Assembly: GCA_903904765.1 (NCBI GenBank)
Contig: CAIVEA010000332.1
Span: 1-5,214 of the forward strand
Length of the DNA: 5,214 bases
Direction: 5' to 3'
Source: an uncultured Chloroflexota bacterium
GTDB lineage: Bacteria > Chloroflexota > Anaerolineae > Aggregatilineales > Phototrophicaceae
Positions 1 through 5,188 of this stretch are shown here, piece by piece (the first letter of the stretch is position 1; each line of letters opens with the position of its first letter). The notes beneath the pieces were generated by a model that saw only the letters and a program-made list of their open reading frames with translations, had not been told where the DNA came from and ran no database searches. A program made the translations under genes and the position numbers.

Positions 1-20
1 GAGTCTGGTCTTTTGGGGTG

Positions 21-58
21 AGCCTGTCACAATCAGTCCCACTGTTTTGTGACGGGTT
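21..58 (+). promoter_or_regulatory. Strong hairpin in the 5' leader of the DUF3800 gene
   Basis: An inverted repeat pairs 21-32 with 47-58. There are ten consecutive pairs from 23-56 to 32-47, one of them G-U, and two more outer pairs (one G-U). The core is GTCACAA (26-32) against TTGTGAC (47-53). A second stem, CAGT (34-37) with ACTG (41-44), closes a CCC loop. The structure ends six bases before the ATG at 65 and covers the G-rich bases that could serve as a weak ribosome-binding site. The G-U pairs suit an RNA structure. It could be a translational control hairpin, the terminator of a gene left of the window (no T-run follows), or a protein-binding palindrome. The pairing is seen directly; the role is inferred. 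Confidence 0.55.
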
Positions 59-69
59 AGAAGCATGAA
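50..69 (+). repeat. Left copy of a 20-base repeat at a gene start
   Basis: The segment tgacgggttagaagcatgaa spans the start codon of the DUF3800 gene. It matches 1056-1075, at the start of the adenosyltransferase gene, at 18 of 20 positions, with 13 identical bases in a row (57-69). Both copies begin with an in-frame TGA stop and place the ATG at the same offset. It could be a duplication bordering an insert, a shared initiation region, or a coincidence helped by the common start codon. Confidence 0.6.
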
Positions 70-913
70 TACAATTATTCCCGAAGAAACTCCACAACCT
101 CATCCTACCTGTTATTACTTTGTGGATGAAGCGGGCGATCCCACACTGTTTAATGCCAAGGGGAAAATTATCATTGGAGAGGAAGGGTGTTCACGATACT
201 TTATGCTTGGAATGCTTGAAGTATCAAACCCTCAAATGCTTTCCGCTGCGCTAGAAAACCTACGCCTACAACTTTTGAAAGACCCTTATTTCCGCAAAAT
301 CCCCTCTATGCAACCCGAACAACGCAAAACAGCGATCATGTTTCATGCGAAAGATGATATTCCCGAAGTTCGCCGCGAAGTATTTTCCGAGCTTATGCGT
401 CAAAGCGGGCTACGTTTTTTTGCAGTAGTGCGTGATAAAAAACAAGGAATCTTGCGCGAGGTTCAAACCTACGTCCATAAATGGTATCACCCGAATGAGC
501 AATATGATCAGCTTGTAAAGCGCCTGTTCAAAGACAGATTGCATAAAGAGGATGAATATACGATCACGTTTGCAACACGCGGCACAAAAGATCGTACCCG
601 TGCATTGCGATCTGCTTTGGAGGAAGCACGTAAGCGATTTGAAAAACAATGGGGTATTCAAAGCAATCCATTAATGAATATTCTTCATGTCCCCTCACAA
701 CAGCAACCCTGTTTACAAGCGGCAGATTACGTGATGTGGGCGCTCCAACGAGCCTATGAGAAGCGTGAGGATCGCTATCTCGATTTTATCTGGCCTATTT
801 GCCATTTAATTCATGATGTAGACGATCATCGTGTGAACAAAACAGGTGTGTATTACACACAAAAAAAGCCGCTGATTCTCAGTGGCTTGCCTGCGCTCGA
901 TGACGTTTCATAA
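65..913 (+). CDS. DUF3800 family protein
   Basis: This 282-residue protein fits the DUF3800 family, whose members are thought to have an RNase H-like fold with acidic active-site residues; the biochemical role is mostly unproven. The N-terminal strand carries the family signature YYFVDEAGDP (17-26), with D21, E22 and D25 as likely metal ligands. FHAKDD (93-98) and FFAVVRDK (118-125) follow in the middle. The typical C-terminal helix LQAADYVMWALQR (217-229) supplies D221 as another likely acidic ligand. No signal peptide or membrane segment is visible, so it should be cytoplasmic. The ATG at 65 is preceded by an in-frame stop at 50-52, so no earlier start is possible; the ribosome-binding site is poor. 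By eye its GC is in the mid-40s percent against about 60 for its neighbours, suggesting transfer. DUF3800 genes often lie in accessory DNA. Nuclease activity is inference only. Confidence 0.85.
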   Translation: MNTIIPEETPQPHPTCYYFVDEAGDPTLFNAKGKIIIGEEGCSRYFMLGMLEVSNPQMLSAALENLRLQLLKDPYFRKIPSMQPEQRKTAIMFHAKDDIPEVRREVFSELMRQSGLRFFAVVRDKKQGILREVQTYVHKWYHPNEQYDQLVKRLFKDRLHKEDEYTITFATRGTKDRTRALRSALEEARKRFEKQWGIQSNPLMNILHVPSQQQPCLQAADYVMWALQRAYEKREDRYLDFIWPICHLIHDVDDHRVNKTGVYYTQKKPLILSGLPALDDVS

Positions 914-922
914 AATGACATC

Positions 923-936
923 ATAGGATATAGGAT
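923..936. repeat. Tandem heptamer ATAGGAT x2
   Basis: Two perfect adjacent copies of ATAGGAT lie ten bases after the stop codon of the DUF3800 gene. It is a small AT-rich direct repeat without a known function, and may be simple slippage or a protein-binding half-site pair. It lies in the AT-rich spacer 914-1070, which holds no supported gene. Confidence 0.4.
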
Positions 937-946
937 TCATTGCTGA

Positions 947-981
947 ATCACACGGCATGAAGCCGAATTTCATCCTGTGAT
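947..981 (+). terminator. Imperfect hairpin after the DUF3800 gene, possible terminator
   Basis: ATCACA (947-952) pairs with TGTGAT (976-981), and ATGAA (957-961) with TTCAT (969-973); between the two stems lies an asymmetric internal loop. The hairpin begins 33 bases after the stop codon. A T-rich run comes only at 999-1002, so it is not a textbook Rho-independent terminator. It may weaken read-through into the adenosyltransferase gene or only stabilise the mRNA end. Confidence 0.3.
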
Positions 982-1055
982 GTGTATGTAGTATAGCGTT
1001 TTGGAACCAGCATGTCAAAACTCGCGGGTATTTTCCCCACGTAATGTATGGATGA

Positions 1056-1075
1056 TGATGGATTAGAAGCATGAA
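1056..1075 (+). repeat. Right copy of the 20-base repeat at a gene start
   Basis: The segment tgatggattagaagcatgaa spans the start codon of the adenosyltransferase gene and matches 50-69 with only two differences. The composition rises from AT-rich to GC-rich shortly after this point, so the copy lies at the apparent right edge of the low-GC block. There is no strong Shine-Dalgarno sequence; GGA at 1060-1062 is the nearest purine stretch at workable spacing. Confidence 0.6.
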
Positions 1076-1616
1076 AATTTATACCAGAACTGGCGACGAT
1101 GGCACGACCAGCCTGTTTTCGGGCGGGCGCGTCCTCAAATCTCATTTGCGTGTTGAATCCTATGGTACGGTGGACGAGCTGAACTCGGTGCTGGGGCTGG
1201 CGCGAGCCTTCAAGCCGCATCCCACCACCGATGACTACCTCGGTCAGATTCAGCGGCAACTGTTCCACCTCGGTGCAGACCTCGCCACTCCGCTGGATGC
1301 GGAGAGCAACTGGGTGGTACGGATGGATGAGGCCACCGTGCGCGGACTGGAAGACGCGATTGATACGCTCAATGCCGATCTGCCGCCGTTGACGAACTTC
1401 ATTCTGCCGGGAGGGTCGCTCGCCGCCGCGCAAATCCACATCGGGCGCACCGTCTGCCGCCGCGCCGAACGAATCGTGGTCATGCTCAAAGAATACGAAG
1501 CGGTGGGCGAACCCGCCCTGCACTATCTCAACCGCCTCTCGGATTTTCTGTTCACGCTGGCACGCTGGGAGAATAAGCAGGTCGGAATCGCCGAAGATGC
1601 GTGGAGTACGCGCTAA
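1071..1616 (+). CDS. Cob(I)yrinic acid a,c-diamide adenosyltransferase, PduO type
   Basis: The enzyme transfers the 5'-deoxyadenosyl group of ATP to cob(I)alamin, making adenosylcobalamin for B12-dependent mutases, dehydratases or ribonucleotide reductase. It is a soluble, usually trimeric, four/five-helix bundle. At 181 residues it has the normal single-domain length. The N-terminal ATP-binding motif TRTGDDGTTSLF (5-16) is intact. YGTVDELN (31-38), FILPGGS (110-116), RTVCRRAER (126-134) and YLNRLSDFLF (152-161) follow in the expected order. D35, R126 and R130 match the acidic and arginine residues described as active-site ligands in PduO enzymes, from general knowledge of the family. The ATG at 1071 gives the canonical MKIYTRTGDDGTT start, and an in-frame stop at 1056-1058 blocks extension. 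No B12-dependent enzyme or cobalamin-synthesis gene is adjacent, and no cobalamin riboswitch is evident in the 157-base upstream gap. The gene is often called cobO, pduO or MMAB-like; the symbol is left blank because usage varies. Confidence 0.96.
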   Translation: MKIYTRTGDDGTTSLFSGGRVLKSHLRVESYGTVDELNSVLGLARAFKPHPTTDDYLGQIQRQLFHLGADLATPLDAESNWVVRMDEATVRGLEDAIDTLNADLPPLTNFILPGGSLAAAQIHIGRTVCRRAERIVVMLKEYEAVGEPALHYLNRLSDFLFTLARWENKQVGIAEDAWSTR

Positions 1617-1623
1617 AATACCG

Positions 1624-1639
1624 GATTGCGCGTACAATC
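1624..1639 (+). promoter_or_regulatory. Small inverted repeat with a possible -10 element
   Basis: GATTG (1624-1628) and CAATC (1635-1639) form a perfect five-base inverted repeat just after the adenosyltransferase stop. The right arm overlaps TACAAT (1633-1638), a one-mismatch -10 hexamer, about 60 bases before the next start codon. No good -35 box is visible 16-18 bases upstream. It may be the promoter of the SH3-like gene, which may instead be co-transcribed from upstream. Confidence 0.25.
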
Positions 1640-1680
1640 GAATGCAAATCAATCATCAATTGCCCGGTTGGGTCTGTGAA

Positions 1681-1695
1681 AGAGGGAGTAGGGAG
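1681..1695 (+). promoter_or_regulatory. Purine-rich ribosome-binding region of the SH3-like gene
   Basis: Two Shine-Dalgarno-like stretches precede the ATG at 1698: AGGGAG at 1683-1688, with nine bases to the start, and GGGAG at 1691-1695, with only two. The first has workable spacing. This is the clearest ribosome-binding region on the plus strand here and supports the chosen start, which also opens a good signal peptide. Confidence 0.65.
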
Positions 1696-1697
1696 TT

Positions 1698-2621
1698 ATG
1701 AAACGACATCTGGCTGTGCTGTTTCTGATTGTGATCGCCGGGTTGACGTGGGTTTCTGCCGCGCCCACCGCCGAAGATGCCGCCACGCCGCCCTACTCGC
1801 TCTGGACGGGGACGTTCGTCCTCTCGCCCAATGTGCCGTTCGTCTGGCTGCGCCAAGCGCCCACCGCCAGCGCCTCGATTGTCGGGTCGCAGATAGGGGG
1901 CGTGAAGCTGACGGCGCTCATCCCCGGCGGCACGAACGGTATGATTTTTGAGCCGAACAACAGCCAGTGGTGGGGTTTTGTGTCCGATGGGCGCATTCAG
2001 GGCTGGGTGGAAATCAAGTCGCTCCAACTGTATGTGCCGCCCACCGCCACCATCCCGCCGACGGTCACTGTGCCGCCCACACTTACGCCCGTCCCCCCCA
2101 CCGCCACCCCTGCGCCGCCGCAGGCCGCCAACTGGGTGGTGGGCAGTCAGGTGCGCGTGAAGTCCAACGTGGCTTTCGTGTGGCTGCGTGCCAATGCCAG
2201 TTCTGCCGGCACGATCATCGGGACGTATTTCCCCCGGCGATTGTTCACGGTGCAAGCCGCTGCCAGTAGCGACGGAGCGCAATTCTGGTGGCAGGTGCGC
2301 GATGTCATCAGCGCCCAGAGTGGCTGGGTGGAACAGAACGCGCTCGAATCGGTTAGCCAGCCCACCAGCACGGTGAACACTGACACATGGAAGCCGGGTG
2401 ATGTGGTGCGCGTGCGGGCGCAGTTGCCGTTCGTGTGGGTGCGCTCTGCGCCCGCCTCCAATGCCGGGGTGATGGCGACTCTGTACGCAGGTCGCAATCT
2501 GTGGATTTCGGAAGCGCGGCGCAGCGATGGCACACAAAACTGGTGGCGTGTGCAGGTTCCCAACACGCCAATTGTGGGCTGGGTGGAAGAAAACGCGCTG
2601 GAATTCGTTCGCGCAAGCTAA
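1698..2621 (+). CDS. Secreted protein with three SH3-like (SH3b) repeats
   Basis: This 307-residue exported protein is built from three bacterial SH3-like modules. A signal peptide is clear: basic MKRH, a hydrophobic core at about 5-19, and probable cleavage after VSA (19-21). The modules lie at about 36-112, 146-219 and 231-304. Each has FVWLR or FVWVR near its start (48-52, 160-164, 245-249), a central WW (91-92, 197-198, 282-283) and a closing GWVE (102-105, 209-212, 294-297). The F-V-W-L-R block stands where classic SH3b domains have 'LNVRSGPS'. A Pro/Thr linker (113-142) separates modules one and two. Bacterial SH3b domains commonly bind cell-wall peptides or other envelope ligands; the ligand here is unknown. 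No catalytic domain, LPXTG motif, lipobox or second membrane helix is present. It lies 81 bases after the adenosyltransferase gene with no evident functional link and is followed by a hairpin. Domain type is fairly sure; function is not. Confidence 0.85.
   Translation: MKRHLAVLFLIVIAGLTWVSAAPTAEDAATPPYSLWTGTFVLSPNVPFVWLRQAPTASASIVGSQIGGVKLTALIPGGTNGMIFEPNNSQWWGFVSDGRIQGWVEIKSLQLYVPPTATIPPTVTVPPTLTPVPPTATPAPPQAANWVVGSQVRVKSNVAFVWLRANASSAGTIIGTYFPRRLFTVQAAASSDGAQFWWQVRDVISAQSGWVEQNALESVSQPTSTVNTDTWKPGDVVRVRAQLPFVWVRSAPASNAGVMATLYAGRNLWISEARRSDGTQNWWRVQVPNTPIVGWVEENALEFVRAS
1803..2609 (+). repeat. Three diverged SH3-like coding repeats
   Basis: Three homologous units of about 220-230 bases lie at 1803-2033, 2133-2354 and 2388-2609. 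The best conserved DNA is the F-V-W block (1839-1853, 2175-2189, 2430-2444), where 'ttcgt(c/g)tgg(c/g)tgcg' recurs. Units two and three are closest in the protein, sharing the V-R-V stretch, S-D-G, W-W and G-W-V-E-x-N-A-L-E. This suggests an early split of unit one and a later duplication of two and three. Confidence 0.7.
2034..2123 (+). repeat. Pro/Thr-rich linker, degenerate PPTAT-type repeats
   Basis: The C-rich stretch encodes residues 113-142 of the SH3-like protein, made of about five V/I/T-P-P-T/A units such as VPPTAT and VPPTLT. It should be an extended, flexible, extracytoplasmic spacer between SH3 modules one and two. Linkers of this style are frequent in exported Chloroflexota proteins. 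The low-complexity DNA could vary in length between strains. Confidence 0.7.
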
Positions 2622-2640
2622 AGGCATTCGATCACATTCA

Positions 2641-2686
2641 AAATCCCCTCCCCAATCGGCGCAAACCTGCGTTGGAGAGGGGATTT
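2641..2686. terminator. Bidirectional terminator hairpin between convergent genes
   Basis: The arms 2641-2655 and 2672-2686 pair at 14 of 15 positions, with a single C/A mismatch (2651/2676). A further CGC/GCG stem (2660-2662 with 2669-2671) closes a six-base loop. On the plus strand the stem ends in GGGGATTT followed by GTTTTG; on the minus strand it ends in GGGGATTTTG. It begins 19 bases after the stop of the SH3-like gene and 9 bases after the stop of the minus-strand TPR gene, so it can serve both. Confidence 0.85.
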
Positions 2687-2695
2687 GTTTTGTCT

Positions 2696-4351
2696 CTATT
2701 CCTCCACGACGAACGTTCCGGTGTTCGCTAGATGTCCATCCACATACAGTTCCACCGTGTAAGTAGCAGAGGTGAGGATGAAGGCGTTCGTGTAGGAGAT
2801 CGCCAGCGGGATTTCGTACTCACTGCCCGATGCACCGCCGTCCCAATCGCGCACGATGCGCCACGAGGGGTCTTCCTGCCCGTCAATGTACACCTTGACG
2901 ACCACCATCTGCCCGTCGCGCAGGCCCTCATAGTCGAACAACAAGCTCATTTCGGAAACGCCGCTGCTGAAGGTGTCGCCCACATCGAAGCTGACCGTGC
3001 CATCATCGGCATACACGGGTACGCCAAAGACGAAATTGCTGATGGTCGCGCTCAGGCTGTCCGTCGGCGCTTTACCCTGATATTCCAGCCCCACCGTTAG
3101 CTCTTTGATCTGCTGGATGAGCGCGAGAGCCGTATCACTCACTGCCGCTGGTTCGGGGATGAGCGCCGGATCGGGCGTGCCTTCCCCGCTGGCGATCAGG
3201 TTGTAAATCTCTTCCAGCCCGATCACGCCGAAATTCAGGCCATACCACAACCCCGACGAAGGTGTTGTGCCGGCCTGCTGCGCCGCTTCGACCTGCCCGA
3301 TGGCAGCCTGCATCGCACCTTCGTAGGTGGCGCGGGCGGCCTCGATTTGCCCGCTGATGAGTTGCGTCGCACCTAAATCGAACTGCACCCACAACTCATC
3401 CGGGCTGTTTTGCACCACGCTCTGCTGGAGCGCAATAGCCTGATCGAACTGCCCCAGATAGAAATGCGCGATGGCGAGATCGCCCAGCATGGAGGGCGTT
3501 TCTGCGCCCTGCGCCCGCGCCTGCTCGAAATCCGCGACGGCGGCCTCGAAGTTGCTCAAGCGCAGGTTCGCGCCACCCCGCGCCACATAAACCGCCGCAT
3601 AGTCCGGGTATACCTTCAGCGCCTCATCGAAGGCGGCTAATGCTTCCTCATCTTTGTTCTCGTAAGCGAGGCCAGCGCCGCGTGTGTAGGCTTCGATGGC
3701 GGCAGGTTGCGTTCGCAGGTCAAACACGGGTTGGGCATACACAGCCACCGCCCACACCACCGCCACCACCGCCAGAACGCTGCCCACGATGGTGAAGATG
3801 GCCTGTGAACCCACATGCTCAATGGCGGCGGCCAGACCGAGCAGGAATAGCGAAACGGCGAGGATGGTCAAATGAACTACATAGGTGTTCGCTTTGGAGT
3901 CCCACGCATCTTTCACGCCAGCAGCGGCGGTGTATTCTTCGCCCAGACGGGTGACTTGAGCGCGGTAGGTATCCACTTCGTAGCGGGCGAAATCCACCTC
4001 GCCCGTCGCTTCATCGAAATATGGTGCTTGCAGCAGCGGGCTAAGGGTGCGGATTTGCTCGGCGGCGCGGCGGTAGCGGGCGGCGGCGGCATCATCTCCG
4101 TTTTGCTCAGCGGCAATCGCCTGCACATCCAGTTGATTCCACGTCTGATAGGCTTCGTTGTAGTCATAATAGCTGCGGCTGTTGCCGTTCACATTTTGCC
4201 CCAGCATCTCCACCGCCAGACTATTTGCGTCGCGTCCGCTGTGGTCATCGCGGTTGCTGGCATCGGATTGCAGGAAGGCCACGCCTGCCGTCATCACCGA
4301 CACCACCGCGATCAACACGAGGATTAGATTCTTGAAGCGTTCTTGAGTCAT
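2696..4351 (-). CDS. Membrane-anchored TPR protein with C-terminal beta-rich domain
   Basis: This 551-residue protein has a membrane helix at about 8-27, a polar helical region at 28-155, and two membrane helices at about 157-177 and 184-205. TPRs follow at about 216-352, where A-x-x-x-x-G/L-x-Y, A-F-x-x-A and Y-P-D-Y-A-A signatures recur (for instance 226-258 and 289-319). A mixed segment covers 353-425, and about 455-551 is predicted beta-rich, ending in Y-T-V-E-L-Y-V-D-G and G-T-F-V-V-E-E. Similar C-terminal domains occur in TPR and kinase proteins of Chloroflexota, from general knowledge. With the N-terminus inside, the 28-155 domain, the TPRs and the C-terminus would be extracytoplasmic; the matching topology of the upstream gene supports this. 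Its ATG overlaps the upstream stop as ATGA and lacks its own Shine-Dalgarno sequence, pointing to translational coupling. TPRs imply protein binding; no enzyme motif is seen. Specific function unknown. Confidence 0.88.
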   Translation of the reverse strand: MTQERFKNLILVLIAVVSVMTAGVAFLQSDASNRDDHSGRDANSLAVEMLGQNVNGNSRSYYDYNEAYQTWNQLDVQAIAAEQNGDDAAAARYRRAAEQIRTLSPLLQAPYFDEATGEVDFARYEVDTYRAQVTRLGEEYTAAAGVKDAWDSKANTYVVHLTILAVSLFLLGLAAAIEHVGSQAIFTIVGSVLAVVAVVWAVAVYAQPVFDLRTQPAAIEAYTRGAGLAYENKDEEALAAFDEALKVYPDYAAVYVARGGANLRLSNFEAAVADFEQARAQGAETPSMLGDLAIAHFYLGQFDQAIALQQSVVQNSPDELWVQFDLGATQLISGQIEAARATYEGAMQAAIGQVEAAQQAGTTPSSGLWYGLNFGVIGLEEIYNLIASGEGTPDPALIPEPAAVSDTALALIQQIKELTVGLEYQGKAPTDSLSATISNFVFGVPVYADDGTVSFDVGDTFSSGVSEMSLLFDYEGLRDGQMVVVKVYIDGQEDPSWRIVRDWDGGASGSEYEIPLAISYTNAFILTSATYTVELYVDGHLANTGTFVVEE

Positions 4352-5040
4352 GACAACCGTCCCGTCTCGATCAAAATCGTGCCGATGACGCTGACGACCA
4401 GCAGCAGCGACCCTCCGACCAGCAACAGCCGTTTCAGGCGCTCCCCGGCCACTTCGATGAGCGTGAGCAGCACCAGCGCCACCGCCAGCGCCGAGAACGC
4501 CACCAGCAGGTGTTCGCCCTTCGTCCGGTACTGATCGGCCTCTGCAAAGTTCGTGACCGGATCGAGATCATTCACCCGCGCCGCATCCGCGAAAATTTGC
4601 CCCTGTTGCCATTCCAGCGCATAGCTGCCATCGCGGTTCAGGAACTGGTTAGGGAACGTCTGCTGGATGACAGTCGCCGCGTCGGTGGATTGCGCCAGTT
4701 CTTTGCCTAGCGCGATAATCTCATCGGTCGCATCTTCCGGTAAGGCGATCAAATCCTCCTCCAGCGCCGCTGTGATCTGGCGTTCACGGTAATAGCGGGT
4801 ATACGCGCTGTAATCGCCGTAACTGCTTACCGCCGCCAGCGCCCGTACTTCGTTCAGATGAATCGCTGCCCGCAGACCAGCGGTATCGGCATCCCCCGCC
4901 GCGTCCGCCGCCACCGAACCGCGCCACGCGACGATGGCGCTGACAATACTGGTGGTGGCGATCAACAGCGCAATGAAGATTTTGAGTTTCTCATTCTCTT
5001 GGGGTGTTTCTGCATCCATTCTGTCCTCGCTTTCGTCCAT
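4348..5040 (-). CDS. Hypothetical three-helix membrane protein, paralogue-like partner of the TPR protein
   Basis: This 230-residue protein is not assigned to a named family with confidence. It has a charged N-terminus, a membrane helix at about 21-39, a mainly helical polar domain at 40-176 (A-x-L-N-E-V-R-A-L, then Y-x-x-Y-x-x-Y-Y-R-E-R-Q), and membrane helices at about 178-198 and 205-225. The G-E-R-L-K-R-L loop between the last two is basic, so by the positive-inside rule it is cytoplasmic and domain 40-176 is extracytoplasmic. The same order (helix, polar helical domain, helix pair) forms the first 205 residues of the downstream TPR protein. Its stop overlaps that protein's start by four bases, making a two-gene operon. 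DUF4337-like proteins have a vaguely similar plan, but a match is not claimed. Two starts are possible: ATG at 5040, with AAAGGA eight bases upstream, is preferred; ATG at 5019 has GAGGA four bases upstream. Confidence 0.85.
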   Translation of the reverse strand: MDESEDRMDAETPQENEKLKIFIALLIATTSIVSAIVAWRGSVAADAAGDADTAGLRAAIHLNEVRALAAVSSYGDYSAYTRYYRERQITAALEEDLIALPEDATDEIIALGKELAQSTDAATVIQQTFPNQFLNRDGSYALEWQQGQIFADAARVNDLDPVTNFAEADQYRTKGEHLLVAFSALAVALVLLTLIEVAGERLKRLLLVGGSLLLVVSVIGTILIETGRLS

Positions 5041-5048
5041 TTTTCGAG

Positions 5049-5054
5049 TCCTTT
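5049..5054 (-). promoter_or_regulatory. Ribosome-binding site AAAGGA for the 230-residue membrane protein
   Basis: On the minus strand AAAGGA lies eight bases before the ATG at 5040, close to ideal spacing. It favours this start over the in-frame ATG at 5019 (residue 8), whose own GAGGA is slightly too close. No convincing -10/-35 pair was found in 5055-5150, so the promoter of the operon remains unplaced. Confidence 0.6.
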
Positions 5055-5151
5055 GAGTGTACGCGAAAATCCAGAATCGTCACTAGCAAGTGGCGCTGGC
5101 GAATCGGTGGTGAATGGGTGGATGCTTCTGGACAGCAGGGGCAGGGATGAG

Positions 5152-5181
5152 CAGCGGGGCAGGCTGAAGTCTGCCCCGCTG
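5152..5181. terminator. GC-rich perfect inverted repeat, probable terminator-like hairpin
   Basis: AGCGGGGCAG (5153-5162) and CTGCCCCGCT (5171-5180) pair perfectly around an eight-base loop, with one more C-G pair outside (5152/5181). The hairpin begins seven bases after the stop of the likely gene end at 5189-5191 on the minus strand, the normal place for its terminator. No T-run follows on the minus strand; the plus strand has a looser T-rich tail. It is thus either a Rho-independent-like terminator without a U-tract or an mRNA-stabilising structure. Confidence 0.6.
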
Positions 5182-5188
5182 TGATCTG

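Noticed and set aside
846..860. Odd-length palindrome gtgtgta-t-tacacac near the end of the DUF3800 gene
   Set aside because: It lies within coding sequence for GVYYTQ, is short and alternates GT/AC; chance is sufficient.
1023..1041. Possible hairpin cgcggg...ccacg upstream of the adenosyltransferase
   Set aside because: It has only about five pairs with a mismatch and no link to a start or stop codon.
914..1070. Cobalamin riboswitch before the adenosyltransferase
   Set aside because: The gap is too short and AT-rich, and no B12-box-like segment was recognised.
1..1075. Classical insertion sequence or group II intron-type element around the DUF3800 gene
   Set aside because: No transposase, reverse transcriptase or terminal inverted repeats are visible; only the short direct repeat and the composition shift support insertion.
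948..1652. A 234-codon minus-strand open frame opposite the adenosyltransferase
   Set aside because: It lies antisense to a gene with complete family motifs and shows no recognisable protein features.
1656..2627. A 323-codon open frame on the minus strand, longer than the SH3-like gene it overlaps
   Set aside because: The product is rich in H, R, G and P without any domain, signal or ribosome-binding site. The plus strand has a signal peptide, a good ribosome-binding region and three conserved repeats. It is a by-product of GC-rich codon use.
3872..4327. A 151-codon plus-strand open frame inside the TPR gene
   Set aside because: It is antisense to the membrane and helical domains of the TPR protein; its hydrophobic look comes from complementary codons.
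5056..5061. TACACT on the minus strand as a -10 box for the membrane operon
   Set aside because: It would put the transcript start inside the Shine-Dalgarno sequence, and no -35 lies at proper spacing.
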